The translations under genes and the position numbers were made by a program. Of a stretch of 64,000 nt of DNA, positions 54,248 to 64,000 are shown piece by piece. The stretch is from Folioceros fuciformis. Taxonomy: Eukaryota; Anthocerotophyta; Anthocerotopsida; Anthocerotales. Under the pieces are notes generated by a model that did not search any database, was not told the origin of the DNA, and saw only the letters and a list, made by a program, of their open reading frames with translations. The stretch is taken from positions 508,276 to 572,275 of the forward strand of contig JBNGIO010006379.1 of NCBI GenBank assembly GCA_049999805.1, read 5' to 3'. Positions within the stretch are counted from its first letter, which is position 1; each line of letters starts with the position of its first letter.

Positions 54248-56208
54248 TCATACAAGAGATGGTGGAAACATGTTGTTCCGCCAAGCCCAGTATCTGGCAT
54301 GTATAGCATCTAGCTTCTCTAGCCGCTGACATAAAACAGAAGCAAGCTCTAGAGGTGAGCCCGCCTCGGTTGCTTCTAAAGCTTCAAGCAACATCTTGTG
54401 AGAAGTCGGAGTCGGATGAAACCCTAGTCCCAGAAGATCCAAGACAAAACTAAGTGCATGTATGCAGTACGGATCCGCTGACAACACTTCTGTGCACAAA
54501 TTAGCGACGGCACGATCCTTCACCATGCCAACCTTGTCATCTTGAAAGAGTCCCCTGAGATACCTCCACGGGCTCTCGTTGGAAGGTGCTGCTTTTATCA
54601 GTTTGGCACAATACTGAATCTCAGACTGTCTAGCTCCTGCCAAACCTCCTAGCAACGGACTTCTTGTCACGACGAAGTAACGCTGCACGAGCAAAGAGAA
54701 AGTCAGCTTCTTCAGTTGAGAGGTAACAAGCACGATGTGCTGCGCACAAATTCGGAAGGCCCGTGAGAATTTCACCTGGTTCCATGCAGAGTTGTTAAAC
54801 GTATCATCAACTAACAGCTCGTCACAGAAATCAAGCTCCCCTTCCCAGCCTCCGAACTCCTTCAAAACCCACTATGAACAAGGATACGTTGAGGAAGACA
54901 TCAGACAGGTCATATAGTCGATTCAAGGTGAGTGATTCCAAACTGCCTATTCACTCACCTGACGATGGGACCACGCATGGTAGTTCTTAGCATCACTTCG
55001 AAGAACTGCTTCCGTGAACTGTAGTTCCCCAGGAACGCACCCAGGACCTATTTTGGTGGCAACCCATCGCCGATGGTGCCTGCAGGTGTGACTTCGACGC
55101 ATGAGGGGAGCATCCAGAAATAAGTAAACGATGGACAGACAGGTAAACCTCATTTACCAGATTTGATAATTCTTTTGGTTCCCTTCTGCCAGTGTCTCGA
55201 TGAGGACTAGCTCCTTTCCAAGGTCTCCTTGCAATGCCTCCAATACAAGCCTTCGAAAATGCCAACCCTGTTGGGCCACAACAAAGCATGTGGTCAGCAT
55301 CAAATCCAAGAAAACACTGACGGCATGTGTAACAGATCAATGTTTTCAAGGAGTTCAACATATTTGCTGGAGCCATACCGTGTAGTTTGCAGCATTTAAA
55401 GAAATCACCTCGGCCGTGAGATCGAGAGCTCGTTCACTCCTCTCATCCAAAGCAAGAATTGCACGGAAATAGTCCATGACCTCCCGAAACTGACTGGAGT
55501 AAGCAATGGGCACAACTGGATTGGGTCCGTCATCTTGGGAAACGGGCTTCACATCAGCCCACTCTGGCCTGTCTTTGAAGCTTACGTATTCCGACGGGAC
55601 CTCACTCGTACGTTTCAGAACCATAACTCAGAGAAACGAGGGATTGACGGGTTAGAGTGCGAATGAGCTGCCGACCCGGCGAAAGGAGCTTACAAATAGG
55701 TACTGTTTCAAGATACCGACCCCTGCAAGGTGTGCGCACTAAGAGAGTGCCGCCATGCACCTCAAAGATGGCCAAATTGCTCCAAACTTGTGACACTACG
55801 CAAGTAGACTTAAGAGCTAAGGCTAAGTCCGAGACTCAAGATATGACAGAAAGCTGCGAACGAGGAGCAGCAAACATCCAGGCATCAGCTTCCAACGCCT
55901 TCTCTTCCTTCTTCAGCCAATTGGTGAGATCCTCCATCAGAGCTGCACACGAACCACGTGAAGGCTCAAGACCAGAAGATGGCGTGAAGTAGAATTTGTG
56001 ACACTGACTGGAATACGATAATTGAGCACTGGCTAGGGTTTGATGGCGCTTCACCTTGTTCAGTCTCGGCTTTCCGATCCTCCGCCAAGGTGAGCTCTTC
56101 CGCCAGATGCGCAAACACAGGCTCCTCTAACGGAGGGGGCTGGCTGCTGGAAGCCGGAGGAGGCGTGCTGGCGGTGGCCCTAGATGGCGAACCGATCCCG
56201 CCCTGCAT
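54248..56208 (-). CDS. Protein farnesyltransferase/geranylgeranyltransferase-I alpha subunit (six exons)
   Basis: Minus-strand exons 56208-56055, 55626-55379, 55267-55158, 55079-54959, 54871-54776 and 54682-54248, with GT/AG ends and phases agreeing throughout, give 387 residues. The PFTA alpha-repeat signature appears in each central exon: [53 protein letters not shown] and [12 protein letters not shown], each with the conserved Trp and Asn. [14 protein letters not shown] and PIAYS near the front are typical. The alpha subunit pairs with either of two beta subunits to attach farnesyl or geranylgeranyl groups to CaaX proteins in the cytosol. The acceptor of exon 2 (CTCTGAG) is not a strong consensus, but it is the only one that fits the phase I found. 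Confidence 0.9.
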
Positions 56209-56506
56209 CGTGAAATCAAGAGCAAATTTATTGTCGTGCCTTCTTATAACAACGACCACGTTCTAACCTTGCTGCCGTCACGTCACAACAAGGACTGGTT
56301 AATGTCACGCTGCTGTTGTGTTTTGAGGCAGCTTAGATACAGTCACCTCGACACGGCTACTTGAGTGGCAGGAGTCAGAGAATCTATCATGCTCAAGCAC
56401 AATTCATTGGACACCGCTGACATAACATGGCCTTGCATTCGGCAATCCCCCAATCCGATTCGCTAGCAATTCCACATCTACAAGTCACTGCATCCGCTTC
56501 ACCCTG
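56209..56506. other. Interval between two minus-strand genes
   Basis: About 300 bp with the prenyltransferase 5' UTR and promoter. No gene is seen. Confidence 0.5.
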
Positions 56507-56698
56507 CTACGCTCGGCTTTCTTCAACCTGTTGTCGCAACTGCTGCTCCTTGAGAGCAAGAAGCTGCTCATCACGCAGGACACCGCGGTGCAGGTTCTGT
56601 CTCTCTTCCACCTGCAACCGGTGAACAGCCAGGATTCCGGCTCCCGTCAGCGCCATGACTAGTCCAAGGAATGCCGTGGCTTTCCTATCCATACTCAT
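56507..56698 (-). CDS. PET117-like cytochrome c oxidase assembly factor
   Basis: 63 codons from the ATG at 56698; the same frame is open for 28 more codons upstream, with other Mets. The protein begins MSMDRKATAFLGLVMALTGA, a single hydrophobic segment. It is followed by AVHRLQVEERQNLHRGVLRD and EQLLALKEQQLRQQVEESRA. The pattern hydrophobic segment, VH..Q..ER..LH.GV.RD, then a charged helix matches PET117, a small inner-membrane protein of mitochondria. In yeast and human PET117 works with COX15 in heme a supply for cytochrome c oxidase. Family membership is inferred from a short pattern, so confidence is moderate. Confidence 0.6.
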   Translation of the reverse strand: MSMDRKATAFLGLVMALTGAGILAVHRLQVEERQNLHRGVLRDEQLLALKEQQLRQQVEESRA

Positions 56699-57642
56699 CA
56701 GAAACAGAGCCAGAGCGCGTGCGAGGAGCATGTGACAGTAGCCGTCCCCTACTTCCCTGCCCGTGTGATCATCAGGTTGCACTTGGACTCTGTATTACAA
56801 CACTACTTGTGAACGGAGCTAGAGTGTTGTGGAGACTGAAGAAAGCAGTCAGACGAACGTCAGGCCCCCGATCAACCCCGAATCACGAACCGTGGTATGC
56901 TTCTGCAAGATAAGTTGCTCCCGCAGACCAAGCAAGGGCTGCCCGCCCGGTCACTTCACGACCCTCGCTGCAAGTCTCGGAATCATTCTTCGGGAGTATC
57001 GTACTGTATTCTTCCTGTATGGGAGAAAGGAGAGTCTGGTTTTACTTGGAAATGAGATTAGGCGGTGCGTCGGGTTATAGCTACATAACGTAGGTCATTG
57101 AAAGGGGTGCACCTAATGATGGACAGGACGGAGGAAAGCGAGAAGTCCTGGAGTAGTGGATTGCGGGTGGGGCCAGAATCCGAGTCCACAGTCCGAGTCG
57201 GGCCGGGCAGGGTTATACAGTACCTGGCCAGAACGGCGGAAAATTAAATGGGGCGAAAAATGATGATGTGCCGCATGTGCAGGGAAAGGTGAAGACCAAT
57301 TTCGCTTTTTGTCACTGCTCCAGCTGTTGCGGGGGAGAGCCCGGCAGCCTGTCTGCCGACCGCATGGCATTCCCCACTGCCCCCGCGCCGCACTCCGAGG
57401 TCCCTCTTACATCCACCCCCGCGCAATGCGGCCCAAGGGTACCCCCCGGTCGCCTCCGCTGCAAACAGAACGCGCTGGAATCGTGCACAGTCGCAGCATC
57501 CGCGCAGCATCCAGGAGTCTGCTGGCCATGATGCGCCGGATCTGTGAGCACAGGATCGTCCCCCCTGCGTCTGCGGCGCGGGCTGTGCGTGCCAGATCGG
57601 GTGGATGAGAGGAGTGGATAGGGAGAAGAAGCGGTGGGAGGG
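56699..57642. other. Divergent upstream region between PET117-like and GT61 genes
   Basis: About 940 bp between divergent starts; it should hold both promoters. Open frames on either strand near 57,113-57,608 have no domain. Confidence 0.5.
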
Positions 57643-60163
57643 ATGGAAAGATCCGGCAGCTTCGCGGGTGGAGTCAGATCCGGCTACTCAGTCCGGTCTG
57701 TCAGCTCCCGGGCCCTGCTTCCCGGAGTGTCGGGGAGTTCGAGCAGGAGCCGGAGGCGATGGCCCTGTTGTGGCGGCAGAGGGAGATGCGTCAATCTGTT
57801 GNNNNNNNNNNNNNNNNNNNNNNNNNNNNNNNNNNNNNNNNNNNNNNNNNNNNNNNNNNNNNNNNNNNNNNNNNNNNNNNNNNNNNNNNNNNNNNNNNNN
57901 NATCTGTTGCTGTTTGTCTCGCTGCTGCTCTCGGCTTCGTCTCTTGTCATCAGCTCCATCTCTCTCGCTTCCATGTTTCCGGTGGTGGAGCAGAAGCCGT
58001 TTCCGGACAGTTCGGTTTACATTCCCTGCAGGCTCTTTTTGGTCGGAATGCGGTCCAGAGCTCTGTCGGATCGGTGTGCGGATTTCTTTCTCGGCCTGTC
58101 GTCTAGGGACGTCGAAGTCGGGGACGGACGGTTTGATGTGGAGGCGCCTCCGGTTGCTCACAGGGATGGTCTTTCGAAGGCTTACCTCACCTCTGTCAGC
58201 ACAGTGATCTCTCATGAAGTGGAAACTCGGTCGCAGGACGCCAAGTTAGCGGTGCCGAATGTTGTGCTGCAGATGGAGCAGACGGATGCGGAAGTGTCGG
58301 AGGAGATTGAAGATGAAGCGGACATTGGCAACGTGGTTGAGATGGAGGACGTTTCTGACGCACGACTGGAATCACGAATAGGCGCCGGATCAGGTGGCGT
58401 GACCAGGACGGTAGGTTCGTCTGAGTGGACGCGGAATGGAGGGGGACTGGACGTTGTCAATGGGAGAATACGGTCGGACCACACGGTCACTTCACTTTAC
58501 TCTCTGCGTAACGACTTTGGTTCGCGGGTTACCTACTATGAGTTTCGAAGCCTATGCTTCAACAGCACTCATCTCCTAATTGTAGGCGCCGAGACTTGCA
58601 TGGAAGGACAGGATGCAGCAACAGGGAGCGGGTTTGAGCCCGTTGCGTGTGATGACGGCTTGTATGATGTTAGGAGACGAATGTTCGAAGAGACGCGCTT
58701 GGAAGAGGCCAAAACGACATATGATTGGTTGCAGGAGAGGAACGTGACATGGTGGAATGGCACCTCAGCAATCCTCCATTTGGATAAATCTAGTCTGAAC
58801 GTCGCGCATTTTATCGGTACGAGAGACATTGTGATCCTATTTTTTCTGTTCTGACCTTTAAGCTTTGTCCTACTTACCAGGTGCTGACAGCCACCTCACT
58901 GTCTGCCCGCAGGCAAGGTGAACGGCTTGCTGGTTTTCAACAATCTCAGTTTCCCCATGTACACGGACTTCGTAGATAGAGTCTTGGTGCTCAAGCATGA
59001 TAATGTATGGAAACAGTTTCGCTTGAGAGTAGAGAATTTGCAGAGTTTCTCCGTAATGTATGTGGCTCACACCCTCTCCAGGCTGCTCAGGAATGTGGTG
59101 AAGGAGGGATTGACTGCGAACAGTCTTTTAGGCAGTATGTTTGCCGGAGAGGGCAGAGTGAAAATTGGGATGATTTGGGATGAACTGATTGCATCTGACC
59201 ACGAGCCGATGTGTTTCGAAAAGGTTGTCATTCCTGGATTGTTCAAGGTGAGTCAGAAAAACGTGAAGAATCCATGCAGTGCCTCTACGCTGTACTTTTG
59301 AGCTCGATGAGGGTGTGACTTTAACCGTAATGTGCATGCAGGCAACTCAGTACCCCGGTGGAATGATCACTGCAGATCATGTGAGGAAAAGTTTGCAGGA
59401 CCTGTATCTGAATGTGAATCAGTCAGGAGCTTTGGGTGAGACGGAGATACCTAATGCACCTGTGCTACTCTACTTAGTGCGCAACGGCAAGCGTAGAACG
59501 TTCTTTCCAGACAGTGAACAAGCTTTCAGAGATGTTCTACAGGAAACGAGATTTGGCACCTCAATCCTTGACTTCAATCAGTTGACATTCCAGGAGCAAT
59601 TTTGGGCTATTCAAAAAGCAGATTTGTTCATTGGGCTGCACGGAACCAGCCTGATGAATCCAACCATGTTCGCAAGGAAACGATCAGTGCTGGTGGAAGT
59701 GATACCCTACAATGTTGCACTGAGAATATACGAAACCCAAAGCATAGATACGGGCTTGGTTTACCTAGGTCACCAATGCCTGCAGGGTACAATCCAAAAG
59801 AAGGACCAACGTTTTGCTAGGTACAAGTACATGAATTGCATGAAACATGCTGAGTGTAAAGACAGATTTCTCCAGCAGAGGAGCGTGGAGCTGACCGCCC
59901 AAGATCTTACAGAATTGAGACAGTTGATATCCATTGGAATGGAGCTGGTGTTGCAGATTGAGAGGAAGGGCCTGAAGGACAAGGTCTCATCCGAGTTGTT
60001 TGACGAGGTAGAGCGTTTAGTAGGAAAGGGTAGGTGCCAGCCTTGGATTTCCGGAGTGAAAGACATGTGCCGGGGAAACTGGGTGAGTTTTGGAGATGAA
60101 AGGGGCTATCACATTTGTTACCTCAACTATGCCTGCGATCAGGGTAACTCGAACAGGATGTAG
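57643..60163 (+). CDS. GT61 family glycosyltransferase (three exons)
   Basis: Exons 57643-58816 (containing a 100-N gap), 58913-59247 and 59342-60163 have GT/AG borders and phases 1 and 0. The nominal length is 776 residues with the gap counted. A single membrane span (LLLFVSLLLSASSLVISSIS) follows a short cytosolic tail, a type II Golgi layout, and then a long acidic stem. The catalytic part shows GT61/DUF563 blocks: GLLVFNNLSF, CFEKVVIPGLFK, VLLYLVRNGKRRTFFPDSEQ, TSILDFNQLTFQEQFWAIQK, ADLFIGLHGTSLMNPTMFA and SVLVEVIPYN. Plant GT61 enzymes add xylosyl, arabinosyl or related sugars to xylan or to glycoproteins. The acceptor here is unknown. It could cooperate with the DUF579 methyltransferase in wall glycans, but they are 50 kb apart and this is only suggestive. 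Confidence 0.88.
57802..57901. other. Assembly gap, 100 N, in the GT61 membrane-span codons
   Basis: The base string ATCTGTTG ends the left flank and begins the right flank, so the two contigs probably overlap and little or nothing is missing. Confidence 0.97.
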
Positions 60164-62299
60164 AGCACTTTCAGTTCCCAGAATCCGCAAGGGGAATTGG
60201 TAACATCTTGACATCCTAGGCAGGTTCCCTGCAGAGCTTTTTCTGGCCTAGGAATCGGGTGTTAGGATTCGAGTCGGGATGCATTTTACTTTGCGCGCGC
60301 CACACTCCAGGTTGTGGTAGCAGTGGAATCCTCGCATTGAAGGACGTGTGGGATATATCCCTTTCCTTGTGAAGACCAAGTGCCTCGGGTGATGAGGTAG
60401 CCGCACCGTCCAGTGTAGCCCCCCCCTCACGGGCTGTAGTCAGGTTTGGAACTTCGAATGCCTATCTTCTCCTGACGCCTAATCAGTCTTCAAAACTGCT
60501 TTACTGCTGCGCATCAAGGGTTTTAGGAACGAGGAGCGAATGAGGTGGACAGCCTTGGCCATGGACGTCCCCTACCACGAGACCACGGTTATATGAGGGT
60601 AGACCCTAAGTTCTGGGATTCATCTGCCATTCTTGGCTAGACACTGATGCGGTTGGCACGTCTGTTGCGTCGGCCTTCTGAAAGAGGACCGGGCTTACGA
60701 TCTGGCAACAGGTGCATGCCAACGTGCTGGCTTGCGGAGTTGAGTCTGAAACTGAAGTTTTGGGTCACTGTGCTTGGGTGACTTGTATGCAACGTGTGCA
60801 ATGTTGATGCACGCTCACGTTTGACAGATTACCGTGCAAAATGTGTTCCACTCCAGGCTAATTTGTCTGAAATTATGTATGTCTCATCCCGGACCATTTT
60901 AACAGGCTACTCTGCTGGTCCGAGGTCGCGGCACGTCGTCCACGGAGAAAGCCCATTAAATTATTTCCAGCTCGAATTTTGTCTGAAAAACTAGAAAGTT
61001 CAAATGAATGTTCCTGAAGCGATGGGGCCCAAAAGTTGAGGGAGGCCCAGGTGCGTCTCTGGATTGTTAGGGCCCATCATGATGTAGAATGGACTAGGTC
61101 CGCTCTTCTTTTCCCAGACAAAAGAATATAGTTGCCATAAAAGTGGTCAGAACACATGACATACGCCATGCAGTCAATCCCCGAAAGATGAGAAAGACGG
61201 CGACCCAAGCATAAATGAAGCCCTGTTGCAAAATAGGCACGACCAGAGAGTCCTATCTCATGTTACAAAAGCTCATGCGGGCCAGCAAATCTTCAAGAGA
61301 GGAGCATGGATGCCATGAGTTTGTAAACAACTTGGTGGACATGAATATAATCTTAATGTACAGGTTTCATCAAACATAACTTCTATGAACGGTTGCTTGA
61401 AAGCTAGCACTCCCTCTAAGCAGCATTACAATACTTCCACCTCTCAGCAAGGAAAAAGTCTAGCTAAGAAGTTTTCAATTACACTTGCAAGTTCATCGTG
61501 CTTTAAAACGTTCAACAATACTTATTAATAATTGATAATAATCAATAATAATGGTAAAAACTTCCTCCTTTTTTTTTGTACATAACTAAGTATAAGGGAG
61601 TAGGATTGGAGATCCTTTCAAAGAGCAGAACTTTTACTAAGGGATTTTAATTATATTAATATATCACTAAAAATATATAGAAAATAGATAAGCCCTTAAG
61701 ACTATCTCCATCAAACTGGGCTAAAAAAATTTGCTTAGTGTGGATCGAATTCTTCTTTGTATGCGCTTGGGAGCATAGGTGCGTGGGCAAGTGATAGAAC
61801 AGGTGGATGGAGCTGTTCGGAGCTGCTTCCGAGAAGGAGTTTTCATCACTCCTATATATGCATGTGTGCTTGTAAGACTCCTGCTTGCTTGGCAAAAAGA
61901 AATTATGGGGGTCCAGGTAAAGTATGTTTAAGAGGTGCACAATAATGTGTAGGTGTAGGCACTCGTTGTTCATTTTACGTCGGTAAACAAGGTAGATAGA
62001 TATTGAGGCAAGCGTAGCACGCAAACTCCACCTTCCTGGCACACTCGGGCTCGCCTGTTGACGCGGTGAGTGTGAAGGCAAAAAAATTTAGCCTTGTCCA
62101 GCGGTGTCCCCTGCCTGGTTCTGGTGTCGCGGACTGTGTCGCAATTTTTTCAGGAGACCGTGCATTTGAAGATCTGGTGTTGGGATTGTAGGTTTTGGCA
62201 GAGTCTGAAGAATTGGTGTTGAATTGGACTGGGCATTTGCATCGGCATCGGCATCGGAATCGGGCGAATTGGAGCCTCGCTGGGCCTGCGGAAGAGCAC
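60164..62299. other. Long intergenic region; no gene seen
   Basis: 2.1 kb. 60,164-61,000 is GC-balanced and presumably begins with the GT61 3' UTR. 61,500-61,700 is very AT-rich (ATTAATAATTGATAATAATC-like). From about 62,100 the sequence becomes the likely 5' UTR of the next gene, and its reading frame is open from a stop near 62,190. Short frames carry no domain. Confidence 0.5.
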
Positions 62300-64000
62300 A
62301 TGATGCAGCAGCAGACGCAGGCGCAGGCGCAGGCGCAGCAGCAGGCGCAGCACTACCAGCCCAGCTCGGGAGGTGGCTATGCTCCTTCTAACCCTGCAGG
62401 GGCTGCTGCACCGGCAAGCTCCGTCATGAGGGACACCTTCTTCGACTCCCTGGACTCCAGCGGCCTGGTCGACTCCTTCAACTTTCTCACCGTGCATCCC
62501 CCGGCTCCCGCCTCTGTCCCGGCCTCGGTTCCCGCTGCGCCTCACCCTGCTTCCTCGGGGCTCTCCCCGTCCCTCTCCCTGGCCCTCGCGGAGTCCTTCG
62601 GGGCCTTCACTGCCCAGGCCGCAGCTCTGGAGCAGCAGCAGCAGCAGCAGAAGCAGGAACAGGGGACGGGCGCAGGGCAAAACCTTGACCAGGGTTCTGC
62701 GCCCGGATCGCACTCCGGCCAGCGTGGGGTTGGGGACGCCCTCAATCTGCAGCCTTTGATTCAGGTCGACCCGTGGAGTTTAGGTGATCAGTCGTATTCG
62801 GCGCCTCCGGCAGCAGGGCAGAAGCATGCAGACTCTCTTGTGCTGCAGCAACAGGCTGCATGCACATCAGCTCTCACGCATGTTCCTCCTCTGCAAGGGG
62901 CGGGCCACCAGGTTACTGCAGCGCCTTCTCTGTCGCTTATGGATGGATTTGTTGCCCAGCCTGCCCAGGCTCCTGCTCAGCAGCAGAGCCTATTTCAGGT
63001 GGAGGTTTCTGGGGTTCAGAGAGGTACCGTGACAGGGACACCGGTGCAAGGATCCAGCAACGTGCAGCAGGTGCCAGGGCAGCATCAGAGTGGAGACCTC
63101 GCACAGCAGCAGTATAGGGATGATAAGCCAGGATGTGTTTCGGGCCAGTTTTCCAACGCTCCACAGCAGTTTAGCGATGAAAAGAGGGTTGAGTATGGAT
63201 CTGCTCCTGCGCAGTATGTCTATGGAAATGCTCCAGTCAGCGAGCAGCAGTACAGGGAAAGGGGCCCTGACAATTTTCACCAAGGGCAGGTTCAGGGACA
63301 ATTGCAGGCTCAGGGACAAGTGCAGGCTCAGGGACAAGTGCAGCCTCAGGGACAAGTCCAGCCTCAGGGACAAGTGCAGCCTCAGGGACAAGTGCAGCCC
63401 CAGGGTCAAGTGCAGCCTCAGGGTCAAGTGCAGCCTCAGGGGCAAGCGCAGCTTCAGGGGCAAGTGCAGCCTCAGGGGCAAATGCAGGCTCAGGGGCAAT
63501 TGCAGGCTCAGGGGCAAGTGCATGGTCAATATGGGGGCCAGGGTGTGGGAAACGTGCAGTTCAGGGATGACAGGGGAGGTTACGTGTCCGATGGGGCAAA
63601 TCAGAGGCCCAGTCTTCCCGCTCCACTGCCTGCTGCTCCTCAGCAGCAGCCCTCACAGGCGGTGGTCTCGGCTTCTTACCCTCCTCCTCCCCCTCCTCAG
63701 CAGCATGCACAGCTCCAGCATGCGCCTTCTTTACACCAGCCAAATCAATTTGCTGGTCAAACTGTTGCTCCGCCTACTCAGTATGCTCCCCCACAACCCC
63801 AAAATCTCGCATCCCCTCCTCCGTATCCTTCTCACCATAGTCAGCCAGCTCCTCAGTATGGGTCATCTGCTCAACCTGTTCCCCAGCCTGTATCGGCTAA
63901 GCCTCCTCCTAACCCCTCTCAACCTCCTGTTCCACAGTACCCGTCCTCCGCCTTCGGCCCTCCCCCGCCTGCGCACCAATACCCTCCCCACCCACAGTCA
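62300..64000 (+). CDS. Gln/Pro-rich low-complexity protein, 3' end outside the window
   Basis: Open for 567 codons from the ATG at 62300 to the window edge without a stop. It starts MMQQQTQAQAQAQQQAQHYQ. DTFFDSLDSSGLVDSFNFLT follows as the only ordered-looking piece near the front. The protein then alternates Gln-rich, Ala/Pro-rich and Ser-rich segments. About residues 329-408 are a hexapeptide array of GQVQPQ type, encoded by an 18-bp minisatellite. After it come Pro-rich runs (SYPPPPPPQQHAQLQ, PPPYPSHHSQPAPQYGSS). No globular domain is visible in the part seen. Such composition is typical of disordered, prion-like or scaffold proteins (transcription co-activators, RNA-granule or ESCRT-associated proteins), and a folded domain may lie downstream. 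Function is not assigned. Confidence 0.6.
   Translation, partial: MMQQQTQAQAQAQQQAQHYQPSSGGGYAPSNPAGAAAPASSVMRDTFFDSLDSSGLVDSFNFLTVHPPAPASVPASVPAAPHPASSGLSPSLSLALAESFGAFTAQAAALEQQQQQQKQEQGTGAGQNLDQGSAPGSHSGQRGVGDALNLQPLIQVDPWSLGDQSYSAPPAAGQKHADSLVLQQQAACTSALTHVPPLQGAGHQVTAAPSLSLMDGFVAQPAQAPAQQQSLFQVEVSGVQRGTVTGTPVQGSSNVQQVPGQHQSGDLAQQQYRDDKPGCVSGQFSNAPQQFSDEKRVEYGSAPAQYVYGNAPVSEQQYRERGPDNFHQGQVQGQLQAQGQVQAQGQVQPQGQVQPQGQVQPQGQVQPQGQVQPQGQVQPQGQAQLQGQVQPQGQMQAQGQLQAQGQVHGQYGGQGVGNVQFRDDRGGYVSDGANQRPSLPAPLPAAPQQQPSQAVVSASYPPPPPPQQHAQLQHAPSLHQPNQFAGQTVAPPTQYAPPQPQNLASPPPYPSHHSQPAPQYGSSAQPVPQPVSAKPPPNPSQPPVPQYPSSAFGPPPPAHQYPPHPQS
63287..63522 (+). repeat. 18-bp coding minisatellite (GQVQPQ repeats)
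   Basis: About 13 tandem copies of an 18-base unit of the form CAGGGACAAGTGCAGCCT. Variants give QA, QL or QM in place of VQPQ. It is perfectly in frame with the Gln/Pro-rich ORF, so copy-number change would not break the protein. Confidence 0.92.

Noticed and set aside
62990-63529. Minus-strand ORF with leucine/histidine repeats (LHLPLRLHLP type)
   Set aside because: It is the mirror of the 18-bp Gln-rich coding minisatellite on the plus strand. The repeat is open in several frames and the plus frame continues for more than 560 codons.

Overview
The window is nuclear DNA from a green plant, most likely a seedless land plant with swimming sperm (bryophyte or lycophyte grade). The evidence is spliceosomal genes with 70-155 bp introns, plant-only families (xylan 4-O-methyltransferase, WRI1-type double AP2, PLS-type PPR, DUF547/MIP1 zipper), plant Ty1/copia elements and, most tellingly, an intact OFD1-type LisH/coiled-coil centriole gene, a family that seed plants without motile sperm are expected to lack. 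A Ure2p/YfcG-type GST fits the same placement. Species cannot be fixed from the sequence alone. Six runs of N (five of 100, one of 10) mark scaffold joins.

Layout: 0-4.6 kb is AT-rich and repetitive, with one OTU-protease-like ORF. 4.6-9.6 kb holds a small plastid membrane protein (+), a DUF579 glucuronoxylan methyltransferase (-) and a plastid C2/class 3 lipase (-). 9.6-13.2 kb is minisatellite plus a decayed copia element. 14.1-24 kb is a GC-rich gene island: SEC6 (+), Ure2p-like GST (+), a B-box/DUF2786/DUF7168 gene (-) and a WRI1-like AP2 gene (-). 24.9-34 kb is a transposon island with palindromic repeats, a copia element with two 247-bp LTRs and a large internal deletion, a duplicated flank plus truncated LTR, and a MULE-like remnant. 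34.1-40.4 kb carries a six-exon CCR/TKPR-like reductase (+) and the 15-exon OFD1-like gene (+). 44.7-60.2 kb is a second gene island: MIP1-zipper/DUF547 protein (+), F-box protein (+), large PPR protein (-), farnesyl/geranylgeranyltransferase alpha subunit (-), PET117-like assembly factor (-) and GT61 glycosyltransferase (+). A Gln/Pro-rich gene runs off the right edge.

The genes are housekeeping or developmental and show no operon-like logic. Several bear on the cell surface and secretion (GXM, GT61, exocyst SEC6), lipids (lipase, WRI1-like) and organelles (PPR, PET117-like). Three long genes that are usually intron-rich in flowering plants (SEC6, WRI1-like, DUF547) are uninterrupted here, while their neighbours keep introns. 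The two most notable genes are the B-box/DUF2786/DUF7168 fusion and the OFD1-type gene; both were assembled from exons whose splice phases all agree.
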